Origin: Glycine soja | Lineage: Eukaryota; Streptophyta; Magnoliopsida; Fabales; Fabaceae | DNA: 64,000 nucleotides | NCBI RefSeq assembly: GCF_004193775.1 | Contig: NC_041003.1 | Coordinates: 29,750,263-29,814,262 of the forward strand | Reading direction: 5' to 3' | In this document: positions 22,730-32,599 of the stretch, piece after piece | How positions within the stretch are numbered: position 1 is the first letter of the stretch | Layout of the letters: every line of letters begins with the position of its first letter | Translations under genes and position numbers: made by a program | Notes under the pieces: model-generated | Seen by the model: only the letters and a program-made list of their open reading frames with translations | Told to the model about the DNA's origin: nothing | Database searches by the model: none

Positions 22730-24295
22730 CTACTCCTTATTTAGCATTGCCATTCTGCTCTCATCAAAGGTTACATCCTTGCTGATGATGCATCTTGTCT
22801 CACCCGATTCCAATTTCCACAGCTTGTACCCTTTAACTCCTTCAGGATAGCCAATGAATACACACTTTACAGCCCTTGCATCCAGCTTTCCTTGTTTAAC
22901 ATGAGCAAAGGCCAGCGATCCAAACACCTTTAATTTTGAATAATCAGGTGGTTTACCGCTCCAAGCTTCCATTGGTGTCTTGAAATCTAAGGCTGATGAA
23001 GGACATCTATTAATCAAATATGCTGTTGTGTTTGCAGCTTCTCCCCAAAAAGTCTTTGGCAGTCCTGCACTTAGAAGCATGCACCTCACTCTTTCCAAAA
23101 TGGTCCTATTCATTCTTTCTGCCAAACCATTCTGCTGTGGAGTGTGAGGGACTGTTTTGTGCCTTTTGATGCCTATTTTCCTGCAAAACTCATTGAACTG
23201 CTCTGAAACAAACTCTAGGCCATTGTCAGTTCTTAAAACTTTTAATTTTGTGCCAAGTTGATTTCCAACAAGAGTATGCCATTCTCTGAATTTTTGAAAA
23301 GCTTCCGACTTATTTTTCAAAACATACAGCCATACTCTTCTTGAGAAATCATCTATGATGGTGAGAAAGTCTGAGCTTCCACCATGAGTTTTCACTCTAG
23401 ATGGTCCCCATAAATCTGAATGCACATACTCAAAAGGCCTAGATGAAACATGAATACCCGTGCCAAAGCTTATTCTATGGGATTTACCAAGCACACAATG
23501 ATCACAAAATTCAAGTTTATCTAGTTTATCACCATCTAATAGATTTTGTTTCTCAAGTTCATGTAATCCTCTTTCACTAACATGACCTAATCTCAAATGC
23601 CAAAGTTTTGTTTTATCAATCAATGTATTACTAGCTACCGATGCATGTCCTACAATAGTGGAACCTTCAAGAATAAACAAGCCATTACTTTTATTCTTGT
23701 TACCCTTAGCTATGATTAAAGATCCATTTGAAATCTTAAGAACACCATTTAAAATTCTAGTTGAATATCCTAGATCATCAAACATGTTTATGGAAATAAG
23801 ATTTCTTTTGAGTTCTGGAATGTACCTTACATTTTTCAGTAGATACTCTCTATTATCAAACATCTTTAATCTCACAGTTCCAATGCCTTGTACCTTACAG
23901 GGGTAGTTGTCTCCTAGCAATACAACTCCTGCTGGTTTCAATTCCAAGGTTTCAAAATAGTCCTTTCTCGGGCTGCTGTGATATGAGCATCCAGAATCCA
24001 TAATCCATTCTGTTTGTGTTTTGGTATTAGAAGCTACTAAAACACCTGTACTCTCATAACCTTCAGAGGCTTCAACAATGTCAGCGGAGTCCAAAGATCC
24101 TTTCTTGATCTTGTTTGGGCAGTCTTTCTTGAAATGACCAGTTTTGTGACAATTAAAGCATTTGAACTTTGTTTTCTGGCCATTCTTTGAATCCCTTGAC
24201 CTTGATCTGGAATTCTTTCCTCTTGTTCCCTTCTTTTCACTCCTTCCCCTTGAAATATTTAGGCTTTCACCATTATCCTCAGATTTGGAGTCTTG
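22730..24295 (-). pseudogene. Copia 1 zinc knuckle, protease and integrase
   Basis: After a TAG at 24296-24298 the frame holds the Gag zinc knuckle CFNCHKTGHFKKDC (about 24130-24175). The protease active site WIMDSGCSYHSS follows. Next comes the GAG-pre-integrase zinc finger (WHLRLGHVSERG, CDHCVLGK). The integrase core has its DDE residues: the Asp in HSDLWGP, the Asp in LRTDNGLEF and the Glu in QNGLAERMNRT. CVFIGYPEGVKGYKLW is the usual linker end. All catalytic residues are present, so only the stops disable it. Sequence character fits the Tork/Tnt1 group (inference). Confidence 0.9.
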
Positions 24296-24857
24296 CTATT
24301 TTTGCATCTCCTTGGTCCTTATTGAGGTCTGGACTTCTTCTAGGGTAATGTCTTGATCTTTGCCATAAAGAATTGCATCCTTGAAATGTTCAAAGGATTT
24401 TGGTAAGGAATTTAGAAGCAAGAGAGCTTTATCCTCCTCTTCAAGCTTTACTTCAATATTTTCCAAATCATCAAGAATCTTGTTGAAATCAGCCAATTGT
24501 TCAGTGGCTGTTCTTGACTGTCATCTTGAAGGTGTACAGTTGTTGCTTCAAGCATAGCCGATTTGCAAGGGACTTTTGCATATACAATGACTCCAGTTTT
24601 AGCCACATTGAGGCTGTTGTCCTTTCTCTTGCAACTTCTCTTAAAGCTTTATCTCCAAGGCATAGAATGATTGTACTTCTAGATTTAGCAATCATCTCTG
24701 ATTTCTCCTTTGAGCTTAGAGATTCAGACATCTTTTCTTCTCCTTTAAGAGCTTCTGCACAGCCATGTTGAATCAAGATTGCTTCCATCTTGATTCTCCA
24801 TAACCCGAAGTCATTTTCCCCTGAAAACTTCTCTATATCGTACTTTGTTGTTCCCAT
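24296..24857 (-). pseudogene. Copia 1 Gag (UBN2-type capsid region)
   Basis: It begins at an ATG with GTTKYDIEKFSGENDFGLW, continues RIKMEAILIQHG, TTASMWLKLESLYMQKSL and LKQQLYTFKM, then a frameshift near 24500, then ADFNKILDDLENIEVKLEE and LLNSLPKSFEHFKDAILYG. This is the capsid part of a Copia Gag. It starts about 40 bp after the LTR and primer site in transcription order. The frameshift and the TAG at its end separate it from the zinc knuckle. Confidence 0.85.
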
Positions 24858-24877
24858 CTTTCTTGATCTTGATCCTG

Positions 24878-24894
24878 TCCCACAGACGGCGCCA
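24878..24894 (-). other. Primer-binding site, TGGCGCCGT type
   Basis: On the minus strand TGGCGCCGTCTGTGGGA lies 2 bp inside the 5' LTR. Its first nine bases match the primer sites that pair with tRNA ends finishing in ACGGCGCCA (tRNA-Asp-like), not the initiator-Met type used by the other Copia element here. The tRNA identity is inferred from the first nine bases only. Confidence 0.55.
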
Positions 24895-25470
24895 CTTGTT
24901 GGTTCTAGTTATAAATTCTGCTACTCTTAATCTGCATAAGATCAAAAAACAAGAAAAACACAGAAAACAGAGCAAAGCAATACACAGCAGAGCAAGAACC
25001 CAAAGATTTACGTGGTTCGACAATGTGCCTACATCCACGGGAAAACGTAGTTCATCATTATCGCATTGATCATGAAATTACTGTGGAAGCAAAGCTTTAT
25101 GATGAATCAACAATGATTCAAAGGTGTTTTGATGATAACAATGATGATAACGAAAGATGATGACAAAGGTGATGAACAAAAAGCTCAAAGATCAAAGAAC
25201 AACTCAAGTGAATCAAAGAACATCTCAAGTGAATCAAGAACAAGTCAAGAGTTCAAGAATCAAGAAGAATTCAAGACTCAAGAAGAAAGCCTAGAATCAA
25301 GAATCAAGATTCAAGATTCAAGATCTCAAGAATCAAGATCAAGATTCAAGACTCAAGATTCAAGAATGAAGAAAAGACTCAATCAAGATAAGTATTAAAA
25401 AGTTTTTTCAAAACTTTGAATAGCACATGAGTTTTTGACAAAACCTTTACCAAAGAGTTTTTACTCTCTG

Positions 25471-25706
25471 GTAATCGATTACCTATTGTTGTAATCGATT
25501 ACTAGTAGCAAAATGAGTTTGAAAAAGTTTTCAAACTGAATTTACAACGTTCAAAATATTTTCAAAAGGCTGTAATCGATTACAATGTTTTGGTAATCGA
25601 TTACCAGTGCCCTTGAACGTTGAAATTCAAATTTAAATGTGAAGAGTCACATCCTTTCACTCAAAAGCTTTGTGTAATCGATTACACTTATTTGGTAATC
25701 GATTAC
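25471..25706. promoter_or_regulatory. Three spaced pairs of GTAATCGATTAC palindromes
   Basis: Perfect 12-bp palindromes start at 25471, 25491, 25572, 25593, 25674 and 25695. Within each pair the start-to-start distance is 20 or 21 bp, and pairs recur about every 101-102 bp. They lie 130-370 bp upstream of the TATA-like site, in the U3 promoter region. Paired palindromes on the same helix face suggest cooperative protein binding; the binding protein is unknown. Confidence 0.7.
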
Positions 25707-25834
25707 CAGTGACTGTTTATGAAAAATCTAAAGATGTAACTCTTCAAAAAGGTTTTGACTTTTTCAAATGGGTTTTAAGTCTTTTCAAAAGTTATAACTC
25801 TTCTGAATGGCCTTCTTGACCAGACATGAAGAGT

Positions 25835-25843
25835 CTATAAAAG
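25835..25843 (+). promoter_or_regulatory. TATA-like box of the 1.7-kb LTR
   Basis: ctataaaag lies just downstream of the palindrome pairs and upstream of the repeat-rich leader. It fixes the sense strand of this LTR as plus and implies that the hairpin array would be transcribed. Confidence 0.6.
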
Positions 25844-26312
25844 CAAGGCTTTGTTTTGCATTTTGAATCAATCATTCCAATCTTGAACACTTTTCCAATT
25901 CATTCAAACAATCCTTTACAAGCCTTGAATCTCTTTGAACTTCTTCTTCTTCTTCTTTGTACCAAAAACTTTCTGAAGTTTTCTGGTTTTCCAAAACTTG
26001 AAAACTTGTGCTATTCATCTTTTCATTCTCTTCTCCCTTTGCCAAAAATAATTTGCCAAGGACTAACCACTTGAATTCTTTTTGTGTCTCTCTTCTCTCT
26101 TTTCCAAAAGAACAAGGGACTAACCGCCTGAATTCTTTTGTGTCTCCCTTCTCCCTTGTCAAACAATTCAAAATGACACAGTCGGGGAATTCTTTTGATT
26201 CTTCCCATTCCCTAATACAAAAGCGTTCAAAGGTTTAACCGCCTGAGAATTCTTTTGTATCCCCATTCACAAAGTATCAAAGGTGTAACATCCTGAGATC
26301 TTTGTCTTAACA

Positions 26313-26496
26313 CATTGGAGGGTACATCCTTTATGGTACAAGTAGAGGGTACATCTACTTGGGTTTGATTGAGAACAAGAGAGGGTACATCTCTTGTGGA
26401 TCAGTTCTAGTGGAGGATACATCCACTAGGGTTTCAAAGAGAACAAGGGAGGGTACATCCCTTGTGGATCTTTGCTTGTAAAAGGATTTTTACAAG
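26313..26496 (+). repeat. Array of five hairpins with constant 9-nt loop
   Basis: Successive units share the loop AGGGTACAT (one AGGATACAT) between stems that differ from unit to unit: CAAGTAG/CTACTTG, ACAAGAG/CTCTTGT, CTAGTGG/CCACTAG, ACAAGGG/CCCTTGT, preceded by a weaker first unit. A sixth hairpin of another type (CTTGTAAA/TTTACAAG) follows at about 26474-26496. Stem changes are matched on both arms. Confidence 0.85.
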
Positions 26497-27114
26497 GTTG
26501 AAAGAAATCCCAAGGACTGCAGGTCGCTTGGGAACTGGAGGTAGGCACGGGTTGTTGCCGAACCAGTATAAAAACTCTTGTGTGTTTGTTTCCTTCTTCC
26601 CTACTCTTTTACTTTCCACTGTGCATTTAATTTTTGTTTTTACTTTCTGTTAAGTTTCTCTTCTACTCCACATTCTCTTAACAACAAAAGTAAAAGCCTT
26701 AAAAGAGTAATTTTTAATTGGTAAAGTTTTAGGAATAATTAATTCAACCCCCCCTTCTTAATTATTATGAGGCCACTCGATCCAACAATTACAAGTTCAA
26801 TACAAGCAGCAGCTAGCTTTGATCTCTCTTGGTTTCTCTTTTGACAAAACCTCTCTCAATCACCTAGCTCACTACCTCCCTTTTGAACTCTCTGATTTCT
26901 GCAATTTTTTTTCAGCTTCTCTGTTTTTCCAGCCACTCTCTTCAAAAACCCACACACTGCATTACATGATCAAGAATATATATGTACACTCTAGCTATGC
27001 TTTGGTGCCAAAACCAATTCAGTTATAATAACTAAAAACAGTTATGACAACACCAATTTAAAGTCTTCTCACTTGTGTCATTATTTGTGATTTTGAGTCA
27101 CACACCACAAACAT

Positions 27115-28239
27115 TATATTTAATTTGTTAGGATCACCTCAATATTTTTGATATTTTCCTTTCATGTTTTCCGCCATCTTACAAAGTTACATGTAGTAAT
27201 ACCTTCTTTATTGGACTCAACTAAATGGATAATCCCAAGCCAAATCCCTACAACCTTTAACATGTACACGTTACTAGTAACATAAAAAGTACCAGGGATG
27301 CGCAAAGTAGCTTAATAAACAATGGTCAGGAAGGGCAGAATAGCCTCAACATATTCCCAATCTTCATTAGATGGTAGACCTATCCCCTTTCCTAAATCAT
27401 CAACATATTGTGGGTCATAAAACTCAGACTTCTGAAATGTCTTCTTAGGCTTCAAAGCAACATCTAATATCAAATAGGTTGAATTCCACCTTGTCTCAAC
27501 ATTTAAGCATATATGACCCACCCTTGTATTCAATGCTTTATTGTTCAACGCATTCTATGAATTTCATAAGTCTGGAAAGAGATGATCTAATATATTTCAC
27601 TACCGCACTAATTATTAAAATAGAGTCATCAATCTGTTTTAGCCTACTACTCACAATTAGGTTCAAAATATGTGCAGAACAATGCATATGAATATAATCT
27701 TCTTTTAAAATGAAGTTATCCCAACAAAGTAACCTTTCCTTCAAGTGTAGAATTCCAGTGTCATTTGAGGTAGCATTATCTACCATCAAACTTAAAACAA
27801 GATTCAATCCCCATTCATTCAAGCACAACTCAACAAACTTAGTCATGGCCTGTCCCATATGGCTTTTTACCTAGCGAAAATTCAAAATCTTTTTGTGCAA
27901 CTTCCAATCATTATCATTGAAGTGGGTTGTCAAACACATGTAGCTTGCATTTTAAGGTGAGGTCCACGTATTAGTAGTAAGACAAACTCTTTGACAATGT
28001 TGCAAAAGAAAATTCGTCAAGTTTTCCTTCTCCGCATGATATAGTACTAGAATTTTACAGGATAAGGTGAGTCATGATTTAATCTTAAATCTTGGTTGCA
28101 AAGTATTTGAATACCTCCTAAAAGCAGGATGCTCCACCAATCAAAAAGGAAGTTCAGCTTGCACAAACATCTTTACCATGTCTATCTCACACAAATATTG
28201 GTTGAATTTTCCATACAAAGGATAGTTATTGATACCGTT
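27115..28239 (-). pseudogene. hAT transposase, central segment
   Basis: Minus-strand translation, with stops and shifts, gives the catalytic body of a BED-type hAT transposase. In order: YPLYGKFNQYL, then QPRFKIKS, RVCLTTNTWTS, CLTTHFNDNDWKLHKKIL, then an intact stretch MTKFVELCLNEWGLN, MVDNATSNDTGI, HMHCSAHILNLIV and KYIRSSLSRLMKFIECVEQ, followed by ETRWNSTYLILDVALK and YVTSNVYMLKVVGIW. The Asp of the TTNTW motif is changed (TTDTW in active relatives). It continues at 20330 after the Copia insertion, and its N-terminus lies beyond the LTR at 28240-29503. Confidence 0.8.
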
Positions 28240-29503
28240 GTTAGGTCTAAATGACCAACGTCTCATCCATCTTAGGTTTTAATGCATAACAATGAGTATA
28301 AATTGTTGATATTCTAATGAGTTTTTCCAAATGGACATGATTATTATGTTAAAGATATTTACAACATTAAGTATCATCCACAACCATAGGAAGTATGCTT
28401 TGTTTTAACCTAGCGTCCAACACGCTATATTTAGTGAGCCTCTACTCTTGTATGAATCAGTATAAAACAAAATCATAAGGTAAACTCACGCGTCCAATCT
28501 TAAAGACTAAGTATCAAGAAAAAGGGAAGTTCACATGTATTGTTTTATTCAAATTCTATTTGCCTCTCTTATAATTGAATAACCAACGTTTAAATTTAAG
28601 AAAAAGACAATATAGAAGAGAATAGAAGGCTTCCACAGAATATTCCTTTCGAAGGATGTTTTCACTGCAGACAAAATCCTCATCATTCAGAGCTTGACAT
28701 GTCACCTTATTCTTCTATGAGAGACAATTGTCCTTTCAAGATATTGATGCAAATCCCATAACAGTGCTTCACTAAAGTGTATTAAAGGATGTCTCCCTCA
28801 ATGAAGCAACTGACAAAAAACGAGAAATAGATAGAACAAGTGCGAGAAAATACATGAAGCAAAAACTCTGTTAAAAACACTAGACGATATATACATTGTT
28901 TTCATTCATTTATTCTTTGCAAAACAAAGTTGTTCTATATTTTTTATTAATTGTATGTTCACACTTTGAGTGTTAAGAATACTTGTATTCATTCAAACAT
29001 TTGTTTGTGAAAGCCAAGAGTGGCATAGTGTTAAAAAAATACTTTGGTTCTCATATTCAGGGGGAGTCTAAGAAGATACTAAAAGTGGTGTTAAGAATAT
29101 TTGTAAAGCTAAGAGTGACAAGTTAGAATACTTGTTTTGTAATCAGTTTTGATTAGTGGAACCCTTTACTAGTGAGTAAAAGAGAACTAGATGTAACTCA
29201 GGTTGAGCGAATAATTATAAACCAAGTGTTTCTACTTCTCTCCATAAAGATTTATTGAGTATTCTTATTATATTCTCTAACATCATTTTACCCCAAGTAT
29301 TTATTTGAAAATCTGTTTTAAGAACCTTTTATCTGCCACTGGATGATCATATTGTTCTTCATTACATATTTGTTTTATCCTTAGTGAATGACCAATTTTT
29401 AACACAATATTATCTATATTATTCTTCATATCGTGAAAAGTTTATATCTTTGATAAATGCACTATTCAACCCCCCCTATTTTAGTGTGTTTCTTGTAGTT
29501 TCA
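28240..29503 (+). mobile_element. Probable solo LTR inside the hAT transposase
   Basis: A 1264-bp block starting TGTTAGGTC and ending TAGTTTCA separates two parts of the hAT frame. The end region (attcaacccccccta) is typical of Copia LTR 3' ends. The flanks are accgt (28235-28239) and accac (29504-29508), an imperfect 5-bp duplication. No coding sequence or second LTR is present. It shares short phrases with the LTR remnant at 18680-19725. Confidence 0.6.
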
Positions 29504-29801
29504 ACCACTAGTTAAGGATGAAATTGTTTTCTTCTTTGTTTGGGTTATTTTGACATCTTAACAGATGACTAAGCATTGAACTTGTTCCATTCTCATAGTT
29601 AATAATGCCATCACAATACTTGCATTGAGGCCTTTTATCTGTCTAAGGATCTAGTGCATTAAAATGACCCTAAGCTTTCGATCAATCTTTTCTTCCTTCA
29701 TGGCTTTGAGGTCTCACATTTGTAGAGCTAGTGACATTTACTGGAGTATAAACCTCATTTTTTGAGATCGAAAAGTTAGCTTGATCACCCATTGATGACA
29801 T
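29504..29801 (-). pseudogene. hAT transposase, N-terminal BED zinc finger
   Basis: It starts at an ATG (29801) with SSMGDQANFSISKNE. After stops comes GHFNALDP, then RPQCKYCDGIINY and SSMLSHLLRCQNN. The CxxC...HxxxxxC spacing is a BED zinc finger, the DNA-binding start of plant hAT transposases. Stops stand at two places in the finger, so it is dead. It is the 5' end of the gene continued at 28239 and 20330. Confidence 0.75.
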
Positions 29802-30432
29802 CTACAAAAGAATGAAATTTTAACATCAAATTGCATAAGAGATTAATACTTACATGTTAAAATATTACACTATTAAGCTAGAGTTTCCCACAAAGCAAAT
29901 TTATTGTAAATCCAGTCCCAAAGAAAAAATAATACCAATATACTATAGTATGATAAAAGGAGATATTCACAGTAAGTAAACAACTAAACAAATCTATCAT
30001 CAAAATTATAGCAAGAGATGAATAATGTCCTAAAAAGGGGGAGGTAGAGATGAAAATATGTTGTTTTAAGGAATAAAAAAAGGACTAATATCAACTTAGG
30101 CAGCCTAGAATACTAACTCATTCCATAAAATACAAAATGATGAGATATCATGCAAGTTCTAATGACCCAGTAGGATTTGTAGCTTAAATTGGACGGAAAT
30201 TTGACATGAAAATACACAAAAATGCAAAATCATGAAGATGTTCAATAAAAACAAAATACAATTAAAGCCTAGGGGTTAATTGAAGTTACCTTAGATTGAG
30301 GGATTGAGAGTGAAGAGAAACCTTGAATGATAGAATCAAAGACATTTCGCCAATTGACTCGAGTGTGACAAGTGTCGAGCGAAGGAAAAAGAATCGTTGC
30401 CGCAGTGTCACCACGAGACTAAGTGTGACTTT
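29802..30432. other. AT-rich non-coding stretch
   Basis: This is upstream of the hAT start. No gene or clear terminal inverted repeat is seen. It probably includes the hAT 5' untranslated end, whose boundary I could not place. Confidence 0.4.
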
Positions 30433-30443
30433 GTGTTTTTGGG

Positions 30444-30674
30444 TTGGAACAAGCACACTCAAGCATCTTAAGCGATCCTTTGCAAATTCCAAGTGGACCA
30501 ATTACAAGAGCAAGGACAAAGAGATTCAAGGAAGCATTAAATGGACTTGTTCAAGACATTTGGCCCAACCATAATTCTATCCAATCTAAATCTAAGCTTA
30601 AACACATGTATACACTAATTTGGACTAAAGATGGAGGCGAAAAAGGAGTTTTGGGCCAAAGCCACTTAAATTGA
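30444..30674 (+). pseudogene. Gypsy polyprotein C-terminal tail (second copy)
   Basis: A 76-residue frame with ILSDPLQIPSGPITRARTKR and FKEALNGLVQDIW, the basic tail found after the integrase in a plant Gypsy group. It ends with a stop before a region with LTR character. No integrase precedes it, so only the extreme 3' end of the element is left. The poorer copy at 16715-16965 is related. Confidence 0.6.
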
Positions 30675-31162
30675 TGTCATTGGGCTATCAACTATACATG
30701 AGTTGGTTGAAATTATGCTCAATTATGTTATTTTGGGCTAAAGGAGTGCTTTTGTGACCAAGTGATGTATTTGGACAAATTTAGAGTTGAATAAGTTGTC
30801 TTTTCATTTACTTTGGTTTAATAAGTGTCTTTTAGCTTGGGGATAATAAATGTAATCAAGTGTTGCATAAACAAGCTGATTAAAGTGAGCCTTTTCATTT
30901 GCCTATTTTTTGTGTTGTTACATGGGGATTTAATGTCTAGTTATTACCTAGGTCAACACTTACACTATATAAAGGCAAAGGCTCATTGAATCTAGGACCA
31001 AGTTGAGTGACATTGAGTATTTTGAAAATTCAAATAAGTGAGAATTTTTCTCTTTGGTTCTCTTTAGAACTTTTTTTGACTTATCGAGGCTTGATCATCC
31101 TTGTGGTGTCTCCAACGCCTAGGGTCCTTCTTTTTTGCACTCAAGGGTTCAAGTGGATCACC
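30675..31162 (+). repeat. Truncated 3' LTR following the Gypsy tail
   Basis: This AT-rich block follows the polyprotein stop directly, as a 3' LTR would. It contains a TATA-like actatataaaggc at about 30964-30976. It is cut by the Ogre-like element that begins near 31163. The start and end are inferred. Confidence 0.45.
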
Positions 31163-31466
31163 AAAACTAAAAAGAGGTCTGCGAATATTAAAAATAAGGG
31201 TTCTGGAGTTGTTTATGCATGGTGAAGGTATTAGCACCCCACGTGCCCGTCACAAGGGATGATAACTTTTAATCGAGTGTGCAAAAATGTGACTTTAATA
31301 TTATTTATTTTCCCTTTTATATTTTTTACTTTTTTGGGGTCGACAAGGGTGTTGCCTTTGCTCCTACGTATCCTCAGGTGCAATGAGGAATTCAGACCTA
31401 CGTAGTTCTTTAAGTCTGAGTTTGTGTTAAATTGATTTTTATGTTTTTGAAAGAATCATTTTAATT

Positions 31467-31690
31467 GCGAACAAAAAGTCATTTAAGGCGTTGAACCTTG
31501 AAATGATGTTTTAAACTTTGAAAAGCGGAGAGAATCGTTAAGGCGTTGGACCTTGAAACGATCTTTTAAATTTGAAAGGCGGAGAGAATTGTTAAGGCTT
31601 TGGACCTTGAAACGATCTCTTAAATTTTGAAAAGCGAAGAGAATCGTTAAGGCTTTAGACCTTGAAACGATCTCAAGTGATATTTGATAA
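31467..31690. repeat. Tandem hairpin units in the Ogre-like LTR
   Basis: Four units of about 50 bp. A typical unit is ATCGTT-AAGG, a 7-nt loop, then CCTT-GAAACGAT, a near-perfect stem. The first unit carries TCATTT...AAATGA instead of TCGTT...AACGA, a matched change on both arms. The same set recurs in the other LTR at about 41345-41550. Confidence 0.75.
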
Positions 31691-32076
31691 AAAGAAGTTA
31701 GTTATGAGTTGTTTTTATCTTGGTTTTGTTTATTAACTTTCAATCTTTTTAAAGACAACTTTACAACACTAGTGATCGGTTAAGATTGAACTTTACAAAG
31801 AAAATCGAGATCGCCGATGATAGATGGAGAAGATGAATGTGCACATAATAATAAGGGGGACCCCTAAGGGTACATAGATCACATTCAAATCTTAAAAACA
31901 AAACTAATCGACGGTCGCACAAAGAACACCGAACAAGGAACAATGTAGGGAATGATCGCGGTCGCGATTCGGTAGTGCCTCGGCTTCGTTTCCTCTTCTT
32001 TCTTCTTCTTCTTTCTCTCTTCTCTCAATTCCCTCACCTTATGAACCTTGGAACCTCTTCCTCAGCCCCCTTCATG

Positions 32077-32088
32077 CCTATTTATAGC
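32077..32088 (-). promoter_or_regulatory. TATA-like box in the Ogre-like LTR
   Basis: The minus strand reads GCTATAAATAGG, about 330 bp from the LTR start. The other LTR has the slightly changed cctatttataac near 41949-41960. Confidence 0.5.
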
Positions 32089-32599
32089 AAAAAAAGGCAT
32101 TTGGGGGACCTGCAGCTCGCCCAGGCGAGCTGATACTTAGCCATGAACTAACTAGCTTGCCCAGGAGAGTTGGTTACTTAACATGGAAGTCTTATGGTGG
32201 CCCAGGCTATCCAGGGGCTAGCCTGGGCGAGCTAGGGTCTAAGAAACTCAAGAAAAGACCCTTTTGCCCCTCCTGTTTGGTATTTTTTGCATTCTTGGTC
32301 AAAACACTAAATGATCATCTATTTCGCACTATAACTGGCGTTTAACACCGTAAGTCGACTAGCAAGGATCAAAAGATCAACGAATGATAGTCCCTAGACG
32401 AAATTAGGGTATGACAGTTGTCCCTCTTTACTTAACTTTTATTGGAAATAAAGGAGAAGTAAAGATAAGGACACTAATTTCATTCGAGTGACCTTGTTAT
32501 TCGACTAGGCAACTGGCAAAAACCAAGGAAGAAAAACCTGTAAACAAAAGGACATTGAAGCCTTATAAAACGTAAAAAGGAAGGACATGGAATTCCTAT

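Larger units (their letters stand above)
25082..26787 (+). mobile_element. Solo LTR, 1.7-kb family, plus orientation
   Basis: It runs from TGTGGAAGC to GATCCAACA, 1706 bp, flanked by the perfect duplication attac (25077-25081 and 26788-26792). No internal region remains, so it arose by LTR-LTR recombination. In order it carries a CAAGA/TCAAG-rich region (about 25170-25400), three pairs of GTAATCGATTAC (25471-25706), a TATA-like ctataaaag at 25835-25843, repeats of ggactaaccgcctgaattc (about 26055-26290), a hairpin array (26313-26468) and a C-run near the end. The reverse-oriented relative is at 33306-34986. It resembles what I know of soybean SIRE1-type LTRs, but I cannot confirm that name. 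Confidence 0.9.
20331..27109 (-). mobile_element. Ty1/Copia retrotransposon (first), complete but defective
   Basis: A complete element on the minus strand: LTRs at 20331-20835 and 24897-27109 (the latter split by a solo LTR), purine tract, primer site, gag and pol in Copia order (protease, integrase, reverse transcriptase, RNase H). The target duplication aacat occurs at 20326-20330 and 27110-27114, within the hAT transposase. The LTRs differ by only a few bases, so it is young. The coding region nevertheless has two frameshifts (near 24500 and 21905) and three stops (24296-24298, 22730-22732, 21956-21958). Confidence 0.95.
24897..27109 (-). repeat. 5' LTR of the first Copia element, split by a solo LTR
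   Basis: The LTR occupies 24897-25081 and 26793-27109 (502 bp together). The piece 25082-26787 is a later solo LTR, and 26788-26792 is the duplicated target attac. Apart from this split it matches 20331-20835. Confidence 0.9.
31163..32416 (-). repeat. 3' LTR of the Ogre-like element
   Basis: It matches 41031-42249 over its length. Read on the minus strand it starts TGTCATACCC at 32416. It contains four tandem hairpin units (about 31467-31690), a TATA-like site (cctatttatagc at 32077-32088, minus strand) and GCTCGCC/GGCGAGC-type words near 32115-32235. The inner edge at about 31163 is approximate. Confidence 0.8.

Noticed and set aside
25129..25398. 89-residue Lys/Gln/Ser-rich frame
   Set aside because: It lies in the CAAGA/TCAAG-rich simple repeat of a solo LTR; the matching reverse-strand frame in the other copy behaves the same way.
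26313..26468. CRISPR-like alternation of constant and variable segments
   Set aside because: The constant part is a hairpin loop of 9 nt and the variable parts are self-complementary stems; the plant LTR context and lack of cas genes exclude CRISPR.
31105..31109. ggtgt as a target duplication for the Ogre-like element (also at 42250-42254)
   Set aside because: The sequence following 31109 does not align with the LTR inner end, so the match is probably chance.
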